DNA of 8,771 bases from DATBLZ01 sp036555065. GTDB lineage: Bacteria > Pseudomonadota > Gammaproteobacteria > Steroidobacterales > Rariloculaceae. Position 1 is the stretch's first letter. Each line of letters starts with the position of its first letter. Below, in pieces: positions 5,984 to 8,771 of the stretch. The notes under the pieces were generated by a model that ran no database searches, was not told where the DNA came from, and was given only the letters and a program-made list of their open reading frames with translations. Location of the stretch: NCBI GenBank assembly GCA_036555065.1, contig DATBLZ010000174.1:1-8771 (forward strand). Direction: 5' to 3'. The position numbers and the translations under genes are program-made.

Positions 5984-7090
5984 GTGCAAAGCTACAACTG
6001 GGACTGCGTGATCGTCGGCGCGAGCTTCGCGGGTCTCGCGAGCGCGCACGCGCTCGCGCGCAACGGGCTCGCCGTCACCGTGCTCGAGAAGAAGCGCGAC
6101 GTCGGCGACAAGCTCCATACGACCGGAATCATTGTGAAGGAAGCGATCGAGCAGATCGCGCTGCTCGACACTCTGCCGCCTTCGCTCGCGCGGCGCATCC
6201 ACGGCGTGCGGCTCTACGCGCCGAACCTCGCGCACGTCGACCTCGAGGCACCCGGCTACTACTTTCTCGCGACCGACACGCCGCAGGTCGTGCGTTGGCT
6301 CGCGGCTGAAGCCGAGGCGGCCGGGGCGCGCGTCGAGCTCGGCAAGACCTTCAGCGAGGCGCGGTCTCTGCGCAGCGGTTTCGACTTAGGTCCGCAGGGC
6401 ACGACACGCTTCTTGATCGGCGCCGACGGTCCGCGCTCGCGTGTCGCGCGCGCGCTCGGGCTCGGCAAGAGCCTTCGGTTTCTCGCGGGCGTCGAGTATG
6501 AGTACACGGGCGCTACGCTCGCGGAGCCCGACAAGCTGCACTGCTTCCTCGACCGACGTATCGCGCCAGGCTATATCGGCTGGGTGCTCCAGGGGGTCGG
6601 CGGCGTCCAGGCAGGGCTCGCACGGCGGCGCGCCGGGGCGGCATGGAAACCGCGCGACGCGATGGACGCGTTCCTCGCGAAGATCGCGCCGGCGATCGAG
6701 CTCCGCGACCGCGCGCCAAGCGGTGTGCGCGCGGGCTTGATCCCCTGCGGCGGCGTCGTGCACCCCGTCGCCGCGGCGCGCGTGCTGCTCGTCGGCGATG
6801 CAGCAGGCATGGTGTCGCCGGTCACGGCCGGGGGAATCCACACGGCGCTCAAGCACGGCCTCGCCGCGGGCGACGCCGTCGCGGACTTCCTGCGCGGCAA
6901 GGCCGAGGATCCCTCGACGTGGTTCGTGCGGACGTATCCCAAATTTCGGGTGAAACGCTTGTTACGCGCCTTGTACGACCGCTTTCAGAGCGACACCGCG
7001 TTCAACCTGTTGCTCGCGACGCGCGCGCTGCGCGCCGCGGCCGGGATTGTCTACTTCCATCACAAGGGTGTGTTCGACGCGGCGGCGTAG
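5984..7090 (+). CDS. FAD-dependent oxidoreductase, geranylgeranyl-reductase-like
   Basis: A 368-residue flavoprotein of the group that includes geranylgeranyl reductases and aromatic-ring hydroxylase-like monooxygenases. Residues 8-17 (CVIVGASFAG) form the N-terminal Rossmann dinucleotide site, a GxSxAG variant of GxGxxG, with Glu35 (VLEKK) binding the adenosine ribose. GADGPRSRVARALG (147-160) is the middle FAD/NADPH motif. VLLVGDAAGMVSPVTAGGI (267-285) is the second FAD-binding motif; its form with PVTAGGI is close to geranylgeranyl reductases. The C-terminal part is short and helical. Likely role: reduction or oxidation of a lipid, isoprenoid or quinone-like substrate; the exact reaction cannot be told. 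GTG 5984 puts the Rossmann strand eight residues in, as usual; TTG 5951 would add 11 residues. Neither has a clear ribosome-binding site. The gene converges with DUF2207 across 13 bp, with no room for a separate terminator. Confidence 0.85.
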   Translation: MQSYNWDCVIVGASFAGLASAHALARNGLAVTVLEKKRDVGDKLHTTGIIVKEAIEQIALLDTLPPSLARRIHGVRLYAPNLAHVDLEAPGYYFLATDTPQVVRWLAAEAEAAGARVELGKTFSEARSLRSGFDLGPQGTTRFLIGADGPRSRVARALGLGKSLRFLAGVEYEYTGATLAEPDKLHCFLDRRIAPGYIGWVLQGVGGVQAGLARRRAGAAWKPRDAMDAFLAKIAPAIELRDRAPSGVRAGLIPCGGVVHPVAAARVLLVGDAAGMVSPVTAGGIHTALKHGLAAGDAVADFLRGKAEDPSTWFVRTYPKFRVKRLLRALYDRFQSDTAFNLLLATRALRAAAGIVYFHHKGVFDAAA

Positions 7091-7103
7091 CTCAGGGCCG
7101 CCG

Positions 7104-8771
7104 TCAGCGCCCGCCGCCGCCCCCGCCGCCCCCGCCGCCGCCCGAGAATCCCCCGCCGCCGGACCCCGATGAGCTTCCCGGCGGCGTCGACGCCGATGCG
7201 ATCGAGGAGCTCAAGCCGCTGCCGACGGCCTTGACCAAGCCGCCGAGATCGTTGGCGCCGGCGCCGTGATACCAAGCCATGTGGGCAGTCGCCTCCGCGG
7301 CCGCGGCGGCGCCGACGGCGGCCGTGAATTTCGTCGTCCACGCCTCCTCGACGTCGAGCGCGACGGCATAAGGCAAAAGCATCTCGTAGCGCACGGCGTC
7401 GAGCGGTGGCGGAGCATTCGGACCTTGCATGCCCGCGAGCTCATCGCGCTCGGCGACGCTCAGGTAAAGCTTGAGACCCTCGATCTCGTCGAGAAGCTTG
7501 CGGCCTTCGAGCGTCGGCGCCCCGACGAGAAGAGCAAACGCGATCACGACGAGCGCCATGAGCGCGACGATGCCGATGATGAACGGCACTCCGCCGCCGC
7601 CGGAAATTCCGAGCGCGACGACCGCCGTTGCGATGCCGATGACCATGGCAATGACGATACTGCCGATGTTGCGTTTGAAGTGGCTGCCGTGCAGGCGCTC
7701 CTTCAAAGACCTTGCGTGCGTGAGCCACGCGCTCGTGAGCAGCGTTGCATTCTTGTCCTTGAGCTCGAGCGAGCCCGCGCCCGACGGAAAGAGCCCCGCC
7801 ATCAAAGCCGCGGCCGTCGGAAAGCGCGTCTCGGCGCCGCCGTCGATGCGCTCGAGCCGCCAGAGGTCGCTGCGCAGGAGCCGGTCCTCGCGCTCGATGC
7901 GCACGTGTCCGTCGACGGCCGCGGTCAAGAGATCGCTCGTGAAGCAGCGCATGTCGTAGCGGCGGCGCTTCAAGTACCTGAGCTCGGCAGGCGAGCGCCC
8001 TGCGGGCGGCTCATAGCGCGCGATGACGACGCCGGCGCGCGGATCGCGTCCGACTTGCCGCCAGCGACGAACCACATAGAAAAGGAGCAGCGCAAAGCCG
8101 ACGAGCGCCGCGAGCACGCCGCGGTTGTCCGCGAGCACCCAGCCCACGCGCTCGGCCTGCGTCGGCGGGGCCACGATGCCTTTCGGAAAGCTCAGCACGA
8201 TCGTCAAGCCTGCGCGCGGCGCGAGCGGCGCCGTGAGCTGCCAGCGCGCGACGCCGGGTGCTGCGAGGCTCGCCGTGTAGGCGCTGCCCTGCGCGCCCTG
8301 CGGGCCCGTGTAGGCTTCGGCGGCCATGCGCTCGACGGGCACGGGCTTAGGCAGGCGCACTTCGACGCTGCCCGCGTCGATCGCGAAATCCCAGCCCGTG
8401 CCGATCGCGTTCCAGTAGAGCTCGTCGTGGCCTTCGAAGAAGCCGAGCTGGTGCGTGGTGCGGTAGCGCAGGGTGTACGTGTACTCGGCGGGCACCTCGA
8501 GGACATCGTCGTTGCCGGTGTTGATGCGCACGCCATTGGCGCGACGTTCGGTGAACCACGGCTCGGGGCGGCCGTCGCGCAGCACCTCGACCATCTCGAA
8601 GCCGGCCGACACGCGGTTGCCGTAGCGGTCGCGGTAGCGGGTGGGGAAGTCGCGGTAGATGCCGCGTCGGATCTGGCTGCCTTCGGCGCGGACCGTGATG
8701 CGTTCGGTGACGTCCAGGCCACCGTCCCCGCGGACCTCGACCTCGCTGTCGTAGCGCAGGATCCGCTCCTG
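7104..8771 (-). CDS. DUF2207 membrane protein with polyglycine tail (5' partial)
   Basis: The frame is open to the right window edge, so 555 residues are visible and the signal peptide and start are missing. The visible start ERILRYDSEVEVRGDG, then LDVTERITV, RRGIYRDFPTRY and the later GFFEGHDELYWNAIGTGWDF, is the extracytoplasmic beta domain of DUF2207. It is followed by a membrane segment (about 218-235, VLAALVGFALLLFYVV), a cytoplasmic part with PAELRYL and two close membrane segments (about 368-389 and 395-416). Near the end LLPYAVALDVEEAW is a family mark. The tail has GGGGFSGGGGGGGGGGGR, a feature common in this family; the 11-glycine run comes from a GCC/CCC-type repeat at about 7107-7140. 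GTG 8612 is not the true start because homologous sequence continues upstream. Function unknown; such proteins are presumed envelope proteins. Confidence 0.92.
   Translation of the reverse strand, partial: QERILRYDSEVEVRGDGGLDVTERITVRAEGSQIRRGIYRDFPTRYRDRYGNRVSAGFEMVEVLRDGRPEPWFTERRANGVRINTGNDDVLEVPAEYTYTLRYRTTHQLGFFEGHDELYWNAIGTGWDFAIDAGSVEVRLPKPVPVERMAAEAYTGPQGAQGSAYTASLAAPGVARWQLTAPLAPRAGLTIVLSFPKGIVAPPTQAERVGWVLADNRGVLAALVGFALLLFYVVRRWRQVGRDPRAGVVIARYEPPAGRSPAELRYLKRRRYDMRCFTSDLLTAAVDGHVRIEREDRLLRSDLWRLERIDGGAETRFPTAAALMAGLFPSGAGSLELKDKNATLLTSAWLTHARSLKERLHGSHFKRNIGSIVIAMVIGIATAVVALGISGGGGVPFIIGIVALMALVVIAFALLVGAPTLEGRKLLDEIEGLKLYLSVAERDELAGMQGPNAPPPLDAVRYEMLLPYAVALDVEEAWTTKFTAAVGAAAAAEATAHMAWYHGAGANDLGGLVKAVGSGLSSSIASASTPPGSSSGSGGGGFSGGGGGGGGGGGR
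7107..7142. repeat. Low-complexity GGC/CCG repeat coding polyglycine
   Basis: A run of C and G triplets (plus-strand CCG/CCC units) encodes 11 consecutive glycines of the DUF2207 tail on the minus strand. Such runs are prone to length change by slippage and to sequencing error. Confidence 0.8.

Noticed and set aside
5131..6309. 392-codon plus-strand frame spanning the VOC and FAD genes
   Set aside because: It is an Arg-rich shadow in another frame; both underlying genes have clear domain motifs.
7100..7145. GC triplet repeat as a possible regulatory or CRISPR-like repeat
   Set aside because: It encodes the polyglycine tail typical of DUF2207 and has no spacers.

Overview
This 8.77 kb window is high-GC, gene-dense bacterial chromosome. 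Signal peptides, Shine-Dalgarno starts, a PQQ dehydrogenase with its DUF6152 companion, and a lectin-like secreted protein point to a proteobacterium, probably a soil or water gammaproteobacterium (Steroidobacter-like). That placement is inference from gene content; there is no rRNA, tRNA or phylogenetic marker. I see no IS element, prophage, CRISPR array or RNA gene. No gene-free stretch exceeds 300 bases; the longest gaps are about 150-160 bp.

Layout. (1) Bases 2-478, + strand: the C-terminal part of a SMUG1-type uracil-DNA glycosylase, cut by the window edge. (2) Bases 553-1197, - strand: a secreted lectin-like protein, convergent with SMUG1 across a GC-rich hairpin. (3) Bases 1270-1353, - strand: a 27-codon fragment resembling the C-terminal tail of an amidohydrolase, probably a gene relic. 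(4) Bases 1350-4325, - strand: three overlapping genes read in the order PQQ-dependent dehydrogenase, DUF6152 protein, secreted protein of unknown function. All three carry export signals, so this looks like a periplasmic oxidation module. (5) Bases 4403-4630, - strand: a small orphan gene (75 aa) with a good Shine-Dalgarno, upstream of the dehydrogenase. (6) Bases 4763-5821, + strand: an exported two-domain VOC/glyoxalase-fold protein, divergent from the orphan gene. (7) Bases 5984-7090, + strand: a FAD-dependent oxidoreductase of the geranylgeranyl-reductase type. (8) Bases 7104-8771, - strand: a DUF2207 membrane protein with a polyglycine tail, convergent with the oxidoreductase over 13 bp and cut by the right window edge.

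How they may work together. The central block (4763 down to 1270) has the look of a small catabolic or detoxification locus. It holds a periplasmic quinoprotein dehydrogenase, two exported accessory proteins translated in coupled fashion, a divergent exported VOC protein and the stub of an amidohydrolase. The substrate cannot be read from sequence. The dehydrogenase is the most notable gene. It has the Trp-Asp-Leu-Asp arrangement whose second Asp marks lanthanide-dependent alcohol dehydrogenases, yet it lacks the usual adjacent-cysteine pair, apparently one metal-ligand Asn, and any haem c domain. The outer genes (SMUG1, lectin, FAD oxidoreductase, DUF2207) show no clear functional link to this block.
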